This document shows, in pieces, positions 39,211 through 50,115 of a stretch of DNA of 64,000 bases. The position numbers and the translations under genes were made by a program. The notes under the pieces were generated by a model. It saw only the letters and a list, made by a program, of their open reading frames with translations. It was not told the origin of the DNA and made no database searches. This stretch comes from CAWAMR01 sp963783095 (lineage in GTDB: Bacteria; Planctomycetota; Planctomycetia; Gemmatales; Gemmataceae). The stretch spans positions 124,001 to 188,000 of the forward strand of contig CAWAMR010000014.1 of assembly GCA_963783095.1 (NCBI GenBank), in the 5' to 3' direction. How positions within the stretch are numbered: position 1 is the first letter of the stretch; the number at the start of each line of letters is the position of its first letter.

Positions 39211-42200
39211 TCACACCTTTCGCAGCGCAATCGTGAGCGGCTGGCCCTCGATCTTCACGTCGGTTTTGGGACATCCATCCGCTGAGCTAAGCCATAGCGT
39301 CGTCAAGGTCTCGGCAGCGATGTATTTGCGGTGCGCTTCGATTGCATCCCTCAACTTTGCAGACTCGGTACCCGTATAAAGAGCGATCCGATCCTCCATC
39401 TCAAGCCCCGTGTTCTTGCGATGTTCCTGAATCTGGCGAATCACGTCGCGCACCATACCCTCCGCAGCTAGTTCCGGAGTGATGCGGGCGTCGATGGCTA
39501 CTTGCGTTCCCTTGTCCACTACTCCGGCCCAGCCTTCTGGAGCAATATGTTCGATGGTGACATCTGCGGTTTCCAACATCACCCCCAGAAGCTCAAAAGT
39601 TCCCGATCGCAGTTGCTCTGTTGCCTTCGCCAGATCGACCGTTGCGAATGCGATTTCCGCTTCCTTGAACTTCGCGCCGAACTTCGCCGCTGCGGTTTTC
39701 TTGTTAAGTTTCGCCGATATCTTGAGCAACGGTTCAGTCGATTCATGAAGCGTGACTTTCTTGACGTTCAATTCTTCGAGGATCTGATCCGAGAATCGCT
39801 GCACTGCTCGACGGTCGGCATCGTTGGCAGGCTGCACCTTCAACTCTGCCAAAGGCTGGCGAACCTTTTGCTTGGCCACATTTCGCGCCGAGCCACCCAG
39901 CGAAACCAGTCGCAACAACGCATCCATATCCGTCGATAATTGCTCATCGCTGAGTGTGGGATCGGGAACCGGATAATCGCACAGATGGATACTCTCCACA
40001 TCGCTGGTCGTGCGCAGGTTTTGCCAGATCGTTTCGGTGATGAATGGAATCACCGGTGCGCAGAGCTTGCAGATCGTCGTTAGCACCGTATAGAGCGTCT
40101 GATAGGCTGTAAGTTTCTCGCTGTCCTGCTCGCTCTTTTGGAAGCGGCGGCGATTTCGGCGGATGTACCAGTTGCTGAGCCGATCATCGAGAAACCGTTC
40201 CAGTTCAAGGCAGAAGGCCATTACGTTGTAAGTGCTATACGCCTCGTGCGCCTTCTGGATCAAGGCTTGTAAATCCGACAGAATCCAGCGATCGATGTCG
40301 GGTCGATCTTTGACGTGTACCTGCGGGGCAGCGGGGTCGAAGTTATCCAATCTGGCGTAGTTGCAGAGGAACGCATACGAATTCCACAGTTTCAAAATGA
40401 ACCGGGCGCGAACCTCATCGGTCGTCTCCGGGCCAAAGTTGATGTTCGAGGCCGGGTTGTGCCGGCAATACATCCAACGAATCACATCCGCGCCGATCGG
40501 CTTGTATTTCGCGGCCAGTTTCCGCAAATTGCGACCCTTGATCTGGACCTGTTCCTCACGATCACTGAGATAGCCTTTCGGTAACCCTGCAAGCGCCTTC
40601 TTGCTGTCTTCGTTCGGTTCCAGGATGTGGAACAGTTCGTAGCCCTCGCCCGCTGCACCGTTGAATTCGATCGAGTTTCCTTCGCTCTTGTGCATTTCCT
40701 TGCCAAACTGATCGCGCACCGTGGCGAAGCCAAGCAGGGTTTTGAACGGTGGTTTGCCATCGCTCATCATCGTGCTCAGCGCCAACAGCGCGTAAAACCA
40801 GTTGCGGAACTGGCCCGGAAAACTCTCGGTGATGAAGTCCGCTGGATACCACGCTTCCCAGTATTTCCGGTCGGTGTTAAATTTCATCGTTGAGAAGGCA
40901 ACGATGCCGGCATCCAGCCAGGGATTGCCGACATCCGGCATGCGCGACATCACATTGCCGGTCTTCGGGTTGCGGATCTTGATGTGATCTACCCACGGTC
41001 GATGGGGCGTGTTTCCCTCGAACTCTTTCCAACCTTCGACCGCGCGCTCTTTCAACTCCTCGCGCGAGCCAATCACTTCAAAGTCGCCGGTTTTGTCATC
41101 GACCCAGATCGGTAGCGCCAGACCCCAGAAGCGTTTCTTCGAGATCATCCAGTCGCCCATGTTCTGGAGCCAGTCCAGCTCGCGCGCCTGCCCGTTGACT
41201 GATTCCGGTAAGAATGTGACCTTCTTCACCACCTCCATGATGTCGTTGCGCCACGACATGTTGATGAACCATTCATCGACGAGCCGAAACAGCAACTCCG
41301 TCTTACAGCGCCAGCAATGTGGATATTTGTGGACATAGCGCTCGATCGTGAAGAGGCGATCTTTGGCTTTCAGGCCCTCGAAAACCTTGTCTGCCGTCGT
41401 GGGATCGACCGCCGAGGCTCCGCTTAGATCGCCGAAACCGGGGAGAAAGCAGCCGGTGTCGTCCAGTGGTGCTACCGGTGGGATGCCATGTTCCTTGCCG
41501 AGCATGAAGTCGGCCTGCCCGCAACCCGGCGCGATATGAACAATGCCCGTACCTTCGGTCTCGCCCACATCCTTCCACGGGATGATGCGATGAGATGCCG
41601 CTGCGCTGACCTTCGGTGCCCATTTCAGATTCTCGACGACCTTGCAAACTTCCTCCGGGTAGCCGAAGGGATGCTGTTGCGCGGGAACTTCATCGAAGGG
41701 ACCGGTGTAGGTCCAGCCTAGCATATCGGCACCCTTGACTTCGCCGACGATCTCAAAGGGTTCCTTGCCGGCTTTCTCCTTGAACATCTGCTCGATGGTG
41801 TGCGAATGCGGGATACCGTCGATCCACTCGCGTTTCGACTTCTTGCCTGGGGTTGCTTCGGCCTCGGACTCGCCTTCCTCGCCGCCGGAAGAAGATTCCA
41901 TGCGATTGAATTTGAACGCACCCTTGGCGATGTAATAGATCTCACCCTTGAGTTTCACTTTCAGATAGGTCAAATCGGGGTTAACTGCTGCGCCGACGTT
42001 GCTGGTCAAGGTCCAGGGTGTGGTGGTCCAGACGAGGAGGTTTTCGCCCGGTCGATCTGTGAGCGGAAACTTCACGAAGACCGAACGATGGTCGATCAGC
42101 TTGTAACCTTCCGCTTTTTCCATGTTCGCTGATGCCGACACCACATCGGCCGCACCAGGGCATGGCATCATAACCGCGATAGATCAAGTTGCGATGATGG

Positions 42201-42775
42201 CACTTCTTCAGAAACGACCAGATGGTGTAGTTATTCTCCTCGGACATAGTGAAATACGACTTGCGCTGGTCTGGCGTTTTGGCCCAATCCTCATCGGTAA
42301 CGTCGAGGTCCATCCAATAGCCGAGCCTGATCGATTGATTGGTCTGAATGCGGGCGAACTTATCGACCCGGTCCTTGCACATCTGCACGAACTGGGCAAT
42401 GGAAGCCACGCGGTTTCCGGGTACGAGGTTCTCGATGTCGCGTTTCGATTCCATCCGAACGCCGCTGTCTTTGAGTTGTTTTTCAACCTCGACCTCGACC
42501 CACAACCCCTGACAGTCGAAGCCTTGCTGATAGCGCAATTCATGGCCGGTCATGGCGAAATAGCGCTGGTAGACATCCTTGTACGTCCGGCCCCAGGCAT
42601 GATGCACGCCCATCGGATTGTTGGCAGTGATGGGACCATCGAGAAACGACCATTTCGTCTTGCCGCGATTCTTTTCGCAGAGTTTGGCAAAGGCGTCAAT
42701 CTTCTGCCAGAAATCGAGAACGAGCTGTTCTTGCGCGGGGAAATCGACTTGCGTTTCAACCTTGTCAAACGGCAT
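39211..42775 (-). CDS. ileS: Isoleucine-tRNA ligase (one frameshift)
   Basis: About 1,188 aa; charges tRNA-Ile. The class I HIGH-like site is in NNPMGVHHAWGRT near residue 52, a variant seen in long-form IleRS. WTTTPWTLTSNVGAAVNPDL marks the editing domain; KEMHKSEGNSI is the KMSKS loop. The anticodon-binding domain follows (IDRWILSDLQALIQKAHEAY). The frame changes near 42,135. One extra G in CATGGAAAAAGC (CATGAAAAAGC keeps the family text) separates the first 210 codons (41981-42775) from the rest (39211-42135). ATG 42775 is chosen over 42799 because homologues begin MPF.KV. As this gene is essential and no second copy is visible, the break is probably an assembly error. Confidence 0.93.
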
Positions 42776-43440
42776 AGCAACGAACCTCGGAGGAAGCATA
42801 CGATGGGAATCAGTTTATGAAAGGACAGTTCCGAGAGGCAGAGGATCGGAGAGAAGCAAGAAACGAAGAGATCATTACGTCGACCGATATTGCTTTATGC
42901 CAGGACTTCTACAGGAATATCAGAGAACGCAGCAAGCCGATGATCGTTCGTCAAAAAGCGATCGCACCCCGCTTGCCCTGCGGCAGCCAAGTGCAGTGAA
43001 TCACCCAATTTGAAGTTGTGCGTGGCCCGGACAATCCCACCTGGCAATCGAATGGTGGAAGCGTTCTAGGTAAACGGCCGGCTGCCCCACCCTCATGACC
43101 GCGAAGCGGTACCAGGGAGGGGATATTCCTGTCTGCCATCGCCCATCGTCAGATGGGTCATTTTCGGCCCAAACTCACTTGATAATTGAATGTATGTACA
43201 CTATTATAGAGGATGATGTGGTTATGCGAACCTGGGGGTGTCTCTCACGCTCAACCCCCGGCTAACTGCTTGACGCACCGACGAAGTTCTTTGGTGAATC
43301 CCATGCTACAAATTGCTACAAAAATTGGGTTGCACAGCAATGAACGAAAATACGAGCTAACGAATATGCAAATGTCGTGCTACAAATTGCTACAAAAATT
43401 GAGACTTCCGCTCTGGTGCCAGCGAGATGTTTACCCGACG
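42776..43440. other. Intergenic region with GTAGCAA-type repeat
   Basis: 665 bp. An open 60-codon plus frame at 42817 has no family or ribosome site. 43280-43401 carries inverted-orientation GTAGCAA boxes (43306-43327 and 43380-43401) and a GAAGTTCTTTGG end, the same dispersed family as at 30340 and 33808. Nothing else is recognisable. Confidence 0.6.
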
Positions 43441-44468
43441 TTACACGGTTGCGGCCGGATCCCAGCGAAATTCGATGGTGCCGGACCAGGTTTCGCCCGG
43501 TGCGAGTGTTTTCCAGCCCGCATCGATTCCTCGTTCCTGGAGATTGACCGCATCGGTTGCGCAGTATACGGCTCAATGCAGATCGCCTGCCGATGAGGAG
43601 GGGTGAACAGCACCGATTCCCGGAAATCGATCGTTGTCCAAAGTTGCACTGCTCCGGGATATTCGTCGTGTCCCAGTTGCGCCCGCAACAGCAAACCGTC
43701 CTGTCGTTGGGTGATGCAACCCAGATCGCCGTACAAGGTATCCAGTTGCGCCGATCCCACAGTACGAGGCCGATTCCAGTTCAGGGAATCGGGTACTGCT
43801 TGCAGTTGGCCCGTCGGGAGATTATCCACCGATTCCCATATCGAGCGCGCTGGGGCGTGCAGCCGATAGCGGCTAATATCGGCGTCCGCGCAGGGGAACC
43901 GCAAATAAGGGTGAAAGCCCAGTCCAAAGGGTAACGCTTGCGTGCCGAGGTTCCGAACGCGGGATTCCAACTGAAGAGCGTTGTCGCTGAGTCGATAAAT
44001 GATGGTCAGGACATAATCTTCCGGCCAGAGCGACGTCGTTTCGGGAGCATCCTTGGAAGGCTGAAAGTCCGCGTGAATCCAGGCATTGTCGGCCTCGACT
44101 TGATAGCCGAAAACGCGCCACGAATGGCGGGGCGAGAAGCCGTGAATCGCGTTTTTCTTCGTGGAATCGTTGAGCGGTAATCGATATTCCTTGCCGCGAT
44201 CGCGGTAGACGCCGTCGCGAATGCGATTCGGGAAGGGGAACAGAATGGGGATGCCGCTGCGCGTGGGAACGGGATTGGTTTCCCATTCGGGAGTGTGATA
44301 GAGAAGTTCATGCGATCCCGATTCGGTCTTCACGCACCAACGCAAACAGTTGAAGCCGAAAGCAGGCCAAAACTCGGCCAAAGTCCCGGTGGAATCTCGT
44401 CGCAGGGAATAGACCGTGTCGACGATTTGGCCGACGGTGCGCTCAGCGGTTTCGATGTGATACAACAT
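43441..44468 (-). CDS. Aldose 1-epimerase family protein (one frameshift)
   Basis: About 342 aa; galactose-mutarotase-like fold, interconverting anomers of a hexose. Motifs: IPILFPFPNRIRDG, the substrate-binding HGFSPRHSWRV, FGLGFHPYLRF with the catalytic-type His, and CIEPYT with the glutamate base. The frame shifts near 43,562. One missing T (ACTGC for ACTTGC) throws out the last 40 codons, which read ATDAVNLQERGIDAGWKTLA in the right frame and end at TAA 43441-43443. The unshifted frame ends at 43431. AAGGGG precedes ATG 44468. Exact sugar unknown. Confidence 0.86.
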
Positions 44469-44602
44469 TTAAGATCCCCTTGTGGGAGTTCAATCGGGGC
44501 GCGGATGCGGGCGCGGGGCGCGGCAAATGCAAATACATTGACTGTCTTATCGCGCCCGCGCCCCGAATCCCGTGTTTTATCCTATTCACCGAGGAAACAA
44601 CT

Positions 44603-45659
44603 GTGCCAGTGATTCGTGCCGATTCGTTGATCGATCTTTCGCGTTCTCTGTTTCAGGCCGCTGGGGTTCCCGAAGCAGAAGCCGATCGGGTTAGCCGAAG
44701 TCTTGTGGATGCCAACCTGTGCGGACATGATTCTCACGGCGTCATGCGCGTGTTGCAATACATCGGCTTACTTCGTGAAGGGAAACTGAACAGCAATGTC
44801 CCATTGGAGAAAATCCATGAGACACCGGCGATGTTCAGCGGCGATGCCGGCTGGGGGCTTGGTCAGGTTCAAGCCTATCGCCTTCTCGATATTTTGCTGC
44901 CCAAGGCACAAACGCTCGGCATCGCGGCAGGAACCATGCGGCGCTGCGGGCATATCGGCCGGCTCGGTGAATATGCTGAATGGGCAGCGGACCACAACTG
45001 CGTTTTGATCGCAACCGTCAATTCGCACGGCTCCGGCCAGCGCGTTGCACCGCCGGGCGGCACGAAGGGCCGGATCAGTACCAATCCGCTTTGCATCGGC
45101 GTCTCCCACACCCAGCGATCCTCTCGTACTCGACATCGGAACGAGCGCCTGTGCCGAGGGGAAAGTGCGCGTTTCTTTGCAGAAGGGCGAGAAGGTTCCC
45201 GAAGGCTGGCTTCTCGATGCGCAGGGGAAATCGACCACCGACCCCAGCGTCCTTTACAATGAGCCGCGCGGAACACTTCTGCCGTTCGGCGGCCCGCAGG
45301 CTTACAAGGGTTTTGGCCTGGGACTGCTGCTCGACGTCCTGGCGGGCGGGCTGTCAGGAGGAGAATGCAGCCGGTCTGAGGCACCGATGACGGGTGTGGG
45401 GAATTCGGTCGTCATGGTTTTGTTTGATGCGTCTCATTTCGGCGGCAAGGAACATTTCTTGCGCGAATCGGGCAAGCTTGCCGAGTTTGTCCGGGGAACG
45501 CCATGTGCCGAGGGGGTCAAGGAGATCTTGTTGCCGGGCGATCCGGAACGGAAAGCGAAAGCGCAACGGCAACATAGTGGAATCAGTATCCCGGAAGGAA
45601 CCTGGCAGCAGTTGATCCGACTCTCGGAAGAGCTGGGAGTACCCTGGAAGCAGAACTGA
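44603..45659 (+). CDS. Ldh2/malate-lactate dehydrogenase family oxidoreductase (one frameshift)
   Basis: About 352 aa; NAD(P)-dependent 2-hydroxyacid dehydrogenase of the YlbC/Ldh2 family, unrelated to classical LDH. Motifs: CGHDSHGVMRVLQY near residue 33, the catalytic-type His in MRRCGHIGRLGEYAEW, then DPLVLDIGTSACAEGKVRV and GPQAYKGFGLGLLLDVLAGG. The frame changes near 45,105 at GGCGTCTCCCAC, where removing one base restores GVPTPSDPLVLDI. GTG 44603 is the start: GAGGA lies 7 nt upstream and the family begins there; the frame is open to 44480. Substrate not predictable. Divergent from the epimerase gene, with 134 bp between. Confidence 0.86.
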
Positions 45660-45718
45660 ATCCCTGTGGACGAATCAATAATCTTATATGTGTATTTGTG
45701 AAGGGTGCTCGCGCGAAT

Positions 45719-45821
45719 TTTGAAGTTGCGCACATGAAAAACCCGAGGGAAACCGAAGGCATTGGGAGCCCGCAGCGCAAGCAAGGCAGAACTCCTTCCC
45801 TTGCTTGCGCTGCGGGCTCCC
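45719..45821. repeat. Palindromic element, copy 2 (inverted, truncated)
   Basis: Inverse of the 13434-13583 element. The end TTGAAGTTGCGC at 45719-45730 is followed by the same spacer and by the hairpin with arms around 45763-45785 and 45798-45821 (GGGAGCCCGCAGCGCAAGC). The far terminal repeat is absent. Confidence 0.8.
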
Positions 45822-45901
45822 ATCGTCCTTTCGGACGCTTTCAACTATCGCCAAGCACGGGGCGAGGTTGCGGGGCGGTCCCATTGCACCACCCCACAGC
45901 T

Positions 45902-47140
45902 TCACCGAGGTCCGGCCAGACCCGGCAAATCGAAGCCGCGCCCATCCTTGAGCATCTGTTGTTTCGCCTGCGTAACCTGGCCGAGTCCGTGAATCTTGAT
46001 GAAGCCTTGCGCTGCGGCTTGATCGTAATCGCTGCCTGCGTCGTAGGTTGCGAGCTTCTTGCTGTACAAGCTAAAGTCGCTCTTTCTACCCACGACGGTT
46101 GCCTTGCCCTTGAACAGCTTCACGCGGACCACACCGCTGACAAAGCGCTGATTGCTGGCGACAAAAGCAAATAGATCATAGTGCAAGCCGGAAAACCACA
46201 GGCCGTTGTAAACGAGGTCGGCATATTCTTGCGAGACGAAGGTCTTGAAACGCACCGCCTGTTTGCTCAGGCAGAGACATTCCAGTTCCCGGTGCGCTTC
46301 GTGCAGCACCACTGCTGCGGGGGCTTCGTATAGTTCGCGCGATTTGATGCCGACCAAACGATTCTCGACGTGATCGATCCGTCCAACCCCATGTTTGCCG
46401 GCGATGACATTGAGTTGTTCCAGAATCGCCACGCCGTCCAGTTCGTGACCGTTCAGCCCGACCGGAATACCGGCACGGAACTCGATCTCGATGTATTCGG
46501 GTTCGTTGGGGGCCTTGAGCGGATCGACCGTCCAGGCAAACGCATCCGCGGGCGGTTCATCCCACGGATCTTCCAGGACACCGGCCTCGGCGGATCGACC
46601 AAACAGATTTTGATCGATGCTATAGGGACTTTCCGGCTTGGCTTCGACGTAGATATTGTGTTCTTTGGCATACTTGAGCGAATCGGGCCGGGTCATGCTC
46701 CATTCCCGGACCGGGGCGACGATTTTCAGTTTGGGATCGAGTGTTTGGAAAGTTACGTCGAAGCGAACCTGATCGTTGCCTTTGCCGGTGCAGCCGTGCG
46801 CTACGGCGTGGGCTTTGTGTTCATGCGCGGCATCGACCATCAACTTGGCAATCAATGGCCGGCCCAGCGCCGTCGCCAGTGGGTATTTACCCTCATAGAC
46901 CGCACCGGCCATGAGCGCGGGGAAGACGAAATGATCGACAAACAGTCGGCGGGCGTCGATGGCAATGGCCTCGACCGCTCCGGTTTTGAGCGCTTTTTGC
47001 CGAATCTTTTCGATATCCTCGCCCTGACCGAGATCGACGGTGAAAGTGACGACATCGTAGCCGTACTTCTCCTTGATCCAGGGAACCATCACCGAGGTAT
47101 CGAGGCCGCCCGAATAGGCCAAAATGATCTTTTCCGCCAC
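45902..47140 (-). CDS. argG: Argininosuccinate synthase
   Basis: 412 aa; ATP-dependent ligation of citrulline and aspartate, the penultimate step of arginine synthesis. ATP-binding P-loop LAYSGGLDTSV at residues 8-18; HGCTGKGNDQVRFD; SPYSIDQNLFGRSAEAG; WDEPPADAFAWT; AFVASNQRF near the end. All in one frame. GTG 47140 is inferred as the start because homologues begin a few residues before the P-loop; the frame is open to 47278, but that part includes a GC-rich repeat (47194-47247). No strong ribosome site. Confidence 0.95.
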   Translation of the reverse strand: MAEKIILAYSGGLDTSVMVPWIKEKYGYDVVTFTVDLGQGEDIEKIRQKALKTGAVEAIAIDARRLFVDHFVFPALMAGAVYEGKYPLATALGRPLIAKLMVDAAHEHKAHAVAHGCTGKGNDQVRFDVTFQTLDPKLKIVAPVREWSMTRPDSLKYAKEHNIYVEAKPESPYSIDQNLFGRSAEAGVLEDPWDEPPADAFAWTVDPLKAPNEPEYIEIEFRAGIPVGLNGHELDGVAILEQLNVIAGKHGVGRIDHVENRLVGIKSRELYEAPAAVVLHEAHRELECLCLSKQAVRFKTFVSQEYADLVYNGLWFSGLHYDLFAFVASNQRFVSGVVRVKLFKGKATVVGRKSDFSLYSKKLATYDAGSDYDQAAAQGFIKIHGLGQVTQAKQQMLKDGRGFDLPGLAGPR

Positions 47141-47527
47141 GTTAGTTCTCGCGAGTCTGTAAGGAGGGAGTAACCACATTCTCTTGGGGCCGTAGCGGCG
47201 GCTTCCAGCCGCCGAGAGGTTGCAGACGGCGGCTGGAAGCCGCCGCTTCGACGATGCCCCCAGAGAAGTTGGCTGCACCCTGTAAGGAGTCCAAAGTCCA
47301 ATATATGAGTGGTTTTATCGAAGACAGAAAACTATTCTCCTCATCCCTCATTTTTGACCGAAGATCGGCCGGCCATTGATGTCTAAGCTTCCTGGACTGT
47401 GCATCTTTCCAAAGACCAAGAAAAAGGAAAAAACGATCTAAACTGGCTAAAGCAAACCAACGATAAGGTTTAAGTAAGGCGAATTTGGGCCATTGAATGT
47501 GAAACAGCAGTTTGGGAAATTCACGCC
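47141..47527. other. Divergent intergenic region with GC-rich palindrome
   Basis: 387 bp. Contains the inverted repeat at 47194-47247 (separate entry), then A+T-rich DNA. It must contain promoters for argG and the glycosyltransferase gene; none is distinct. Confidence 0.55.
47194..47247. repeat. GC-rich REP-like inverted repeat
   Basis: 20-bp arms AGCGGCGGCTTCCAGCCGCC (47194-47213) and its exact complement (47228-47247), with a 14-bp loop. Each arm is itself nearly palindromic. Lies 54 bp upstream of the argG start, inside its leader. Confidence 0.85.
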
Positions 47528-49165
47528 ATGATCAATCCCGGTCAACTGAGGGAGTCGGCAGCAGAATTATCGCGGGTTGCTCTGAGTTCAAACAGCAGGA
47601 AATTGCTCAATGCAATGTTCTCTGTTTTACCCGCCCGTCGTTATTTGCTCGCAGCGGCGTTGGCGTTGCTGGTTTTGGCAGCACTATTTGCACGCAGCAT
47701 GTCTCGTTTCTTCGATCTGGACGAACATCAGTTCACAGCCCCCGGCGTGTTGTTGCAGGACGGGTTATTGCCCTACGCGGATTACCCCTATTTCCACATG
47801 CCCAATCTGATCTACATTTACGGCGGGCTAATGTCGGTTACGTCTTACAAGCTCTTTGCAGCCCGACTCGTTTCTGTGTTTTGCGGATGGGTTACCATTA
47901 TCTTGTTGTTTCGGGTGGGCTGGAAGCTGTTTGCAGATCAACGCATAAGTACACGTTGGTGGATTGCCGGCGGGTTGTCTGTGATCTTCCTGTGCTGCCG
48001 GCTCTTTACGTATACGAACGGCTGGGCCTGGAATCACGATTCCGCCGTGGTGTGCGCTCTTGGTGCGTTTATGCTGCACATTCGCGGACTGAAACAGGCG
48101 AAGATCTGGCCATTTGCCTGTGCCGGCTTGCTTGTGGGTTTGGCGATCGGCATTCGCCTGAGCTTTGGGTTGATCGGAGTCCCCTTCGCGCTTTCGCTCT
48201 TGTGCGGGCGATCTTCACTTTCGTCCCGCCGGCGCTGCCTGGGTCTGGGTGTTGCCGTATTGGCAGCATGTATCAGTTTGGTTCCCGTCTTGATCCCGAT
48301 GTGGATCAATCAAGAAGCCTTCTTCTTCGGAAACCTTGGATATGCCCGACTCAATACGATCTTCTATTCCCACATCGAATCGCCGGCCATGAATACCGTC
48401 GCCAAACTATTGCACGGTTTACAGGTGGCGTTTTCGGATCCCGGTAACGCCGTTCTGGTTTTGCTCGCAACCTATACGCTCGGCTATCGCATGTGGCGAC
48501 TGCGAGCCTGGACGGGCGCGTACGGCAACGAGCTCCTACTGATTCTCGGCTTATTGCCCGCATTACTGGTCGGCTGCTGGGGACCGACGCCCACACAATA
48601 CCAGTACTACTACATGCTCTTGCCGTTCATGGTGTTGGGGATTTTTTACACTCTCGCCAGCGAGGCTCCCGCATGTCTGGAAGGCAAGACATTCCGAGAC
48701 GTCCTGAGCGGTGCCGTATTGCTCGTTGGATTGAGCGGAATACCGCGCTGGTACTGGACCATCATTTATCTGCCGACTCCTCAGCGCTGGGTGCCGATAC
48801 AAGTCCATCAGGTGGGAGAATGGGTCCGCGCCAACACGCCGAAAGGAGCACGTGTACTGACGATTGACCCCCTCGTTCCATGCGAAGGTGGACGGCAGGT
48901 TTACCCCGAATATGCCATTGGACGGTTTATGATGCACGTCGGACCATACATGACATCGGAAGAACGACATCGCCATCGGATCGCATGGGGCGAAGAGCTT
49001 GAGCGATTGCTGGTAGAACAACCACCGGAGGCGATTCTAATCGATGGTCGCGTGCTATTCATGGTCCCGGAATTTGTTCGATATACCCAAAGCAACGGCT
49101 TTCGATTACTTGAGTCGCCGGATAAAAGTTTTCAACTCTGGGTCCGAACGTCGGCCAGATATTGA
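47528..49165 (+). CDS. Polytopic membrane glycosyltransferase-like protein (GT-C type)
   Basis: 545 aa with about ten hydrophobic helices, beginning with LLAAALALLVLAALFA. The acidic motif FFDLDEHQF in the first external loop fits the catalytic D.E of GT-C transferases that use lipid-linked sugars. A soluble C-terminal region of ~110 aa follows (HQVGEWVRANTPKGARVLTI), as in ArnT/PMT-like proteins. ATG 47528 or ATG 47615 may be the start. It is upstream of, but 1.8 kb from, the EPS cluster; a link is plausible, not shown. Donor and acceptor unknown. Confidence 0.75.
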   Translation: MINPGQLRESAAELSRVALSSNSRKLLNAMFSVLPARRYLLAAALALLVLAALFARSMSRFFDLDEHQFTAPGVLLQDGLLPYADYPYFHMPNLIYIYGGLMSVTSYKLFAARLVSVFCGWVTIILLFRVGWKLFADQRISTRWWIAGGLSVIFLCCRLFTYTNGWAWNHDSAVVCALGAFMLHIRGLKQAKIWPFACAGLLVGLAIGIRLSFGLIGVPFALSLLCGRSSLSSRRRCLGLGVAVLAACISLVPVLIPMWINQEAFFFGNLGYARLNTIFYSHIESPAMNTVAKLLHGLQVAFSDPGNAVLVLLATYTLGYRMWRLRAWTGAYGNELLLILGLLPALLVGCWGPTPTQYQYYYMLLPFMVLGIFYTLASEAPACLEGKTFRDVLSGAVLLVGLSGIPRWYWTIIYLPTPQRWVPIQVHQVGEWVRANTPKGARVLTIDPLVPCEGGRQVYPEYAIGRFMMHVGPYMTSEERHRHRIAWGEELERLLVEQPPEAILIDGRVLFMVPEFVRYTQSNGFRLLESPDKSFQLWVRTSARY

Positions 49166-49428
49166 TGAGGCAAAAGACTTGATGAGGCAAAAGACTTGAA
49201 ACACTGCGCAGATTCGCGTACTATACAAGAGGATACTATCAGGCGTGTTTGCGGTAGAAAGCTGTGGAGGTTGTGTCATGCACTGCGCTGTTCTTCTATG
49301 GTTGGTCAGGATTTGCACAATTTGATCGACTGGAAAACGCCGAGCGTTAAGCGAACCCGTTGCGATTAGAATGAATGAAGGCGGCCCCATGTGCTGCGTT
49401 TCCGGTTTGAGGTCCATACACCAACAAG

Positions 49429-50115
49429 ATGCAGTTTCTACTCACCAATGATGATGGTATCGATTCCCCCGGCTTGAAGGCGTTATTGGATGCGGCGGCC
49501 GAATTGGGTGAAGTCGGCCTGGTTGCTCCTGCGAGTCCGCAATCGGGTTGTAGTCATCAAGTAACCACGCATCGCGCGGTGCGCGTTGATCCCCGAGGTC
49601 CGGGGCGATTCGCAATTCACGGCACGCCGGCGGATTGCGTGCGTATTGGCCTGGATCGTTTGATGCCGCAGACGAATTGGGTTCTCTCCGGTATCAATCA
49701 CGGCGGCAATCTTGGGGCGGATGTTCATTATTCCGGAACGGTCGCCGCAGTACGCGAAGCGGTTCTGCACGGCCGGCCCGGCATTGCTTTCTCCCATTTT
49801 CGCGCTCGCGACCGCGAATACGATTGGGATCGGGCAAGTCGGCTGACGGAAAAAGTGCTGCGCGAATTGCTGTCCCGAAACTGGGAAGTGGGCACTTTCT
49901 GGAACGTGAATTTCCCGCATCTGTTACCGGATGCGCTGGATCCGGAGCTTGTTTTTTGCAAACTGGATCCCACACCTTTACCGTTGAGCTTTCGCCATGA
50001 GGAAGATTCCTTTCATTACAACGGTGATTACCATGCTCGTGTGCGCGAACCCAATTGCGATGTCGATGTCTGTTTTGGTGGAGACATCGCCATCACCTTG
50101 CTTCGCATGCCATGA
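49429..50115 (+). CDS. surE: 5'/3'-nucleotidase SurE
   Basis: 228 aa; metal-dependent nucleoside-monophosphate phosphatase, linked to stationary-phase survival. N-terminal LLTNDDGIDSPGL carries the paired Asp metal ligands at residues 8-9. Ser/Asn ligands lie in APASPQSGCSHQVT and LSGINHGGNLGADVHYSGTV. GTPADCVRIGL is also typical. All family motifs intact. The gap before it contains two tandem copies of TTGATGAGGCAAAAGAC around 49163-49197. No convincing ribosome site. Confidence 0.95.
   Translation: MQFLLTNDDGIDSPGLKALLDAAAELGEVGLVAPASPQSGCSHQVTTHRAVRVDPRGPGRFAIHGTPADCVRIGLDRLMPQTNWVLSGINHGGNLGADVHYSGTVAAVREAVLHGRPGIAFSHFRARDREYDWDRASRLTEKVLRELLSRNWEVGTFWNVNFPHLLPDALDPELVFCKLDPTPLPLSFRHEEDSFHYNGDYHARVREPNCDVDVCFGGDIAITLLRMP

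Noticed and set aside
42817..42999. 60-codon ORF upstream of ileS
   Set aside because: No ribosome site or family; composition not gene-like.
45434..46174. ORFs on both strands containing GARSASKG or GSPQRKQG text
   Set aside because: They arise from the palindromic element at 45719-45821 and the argG antisense strand.
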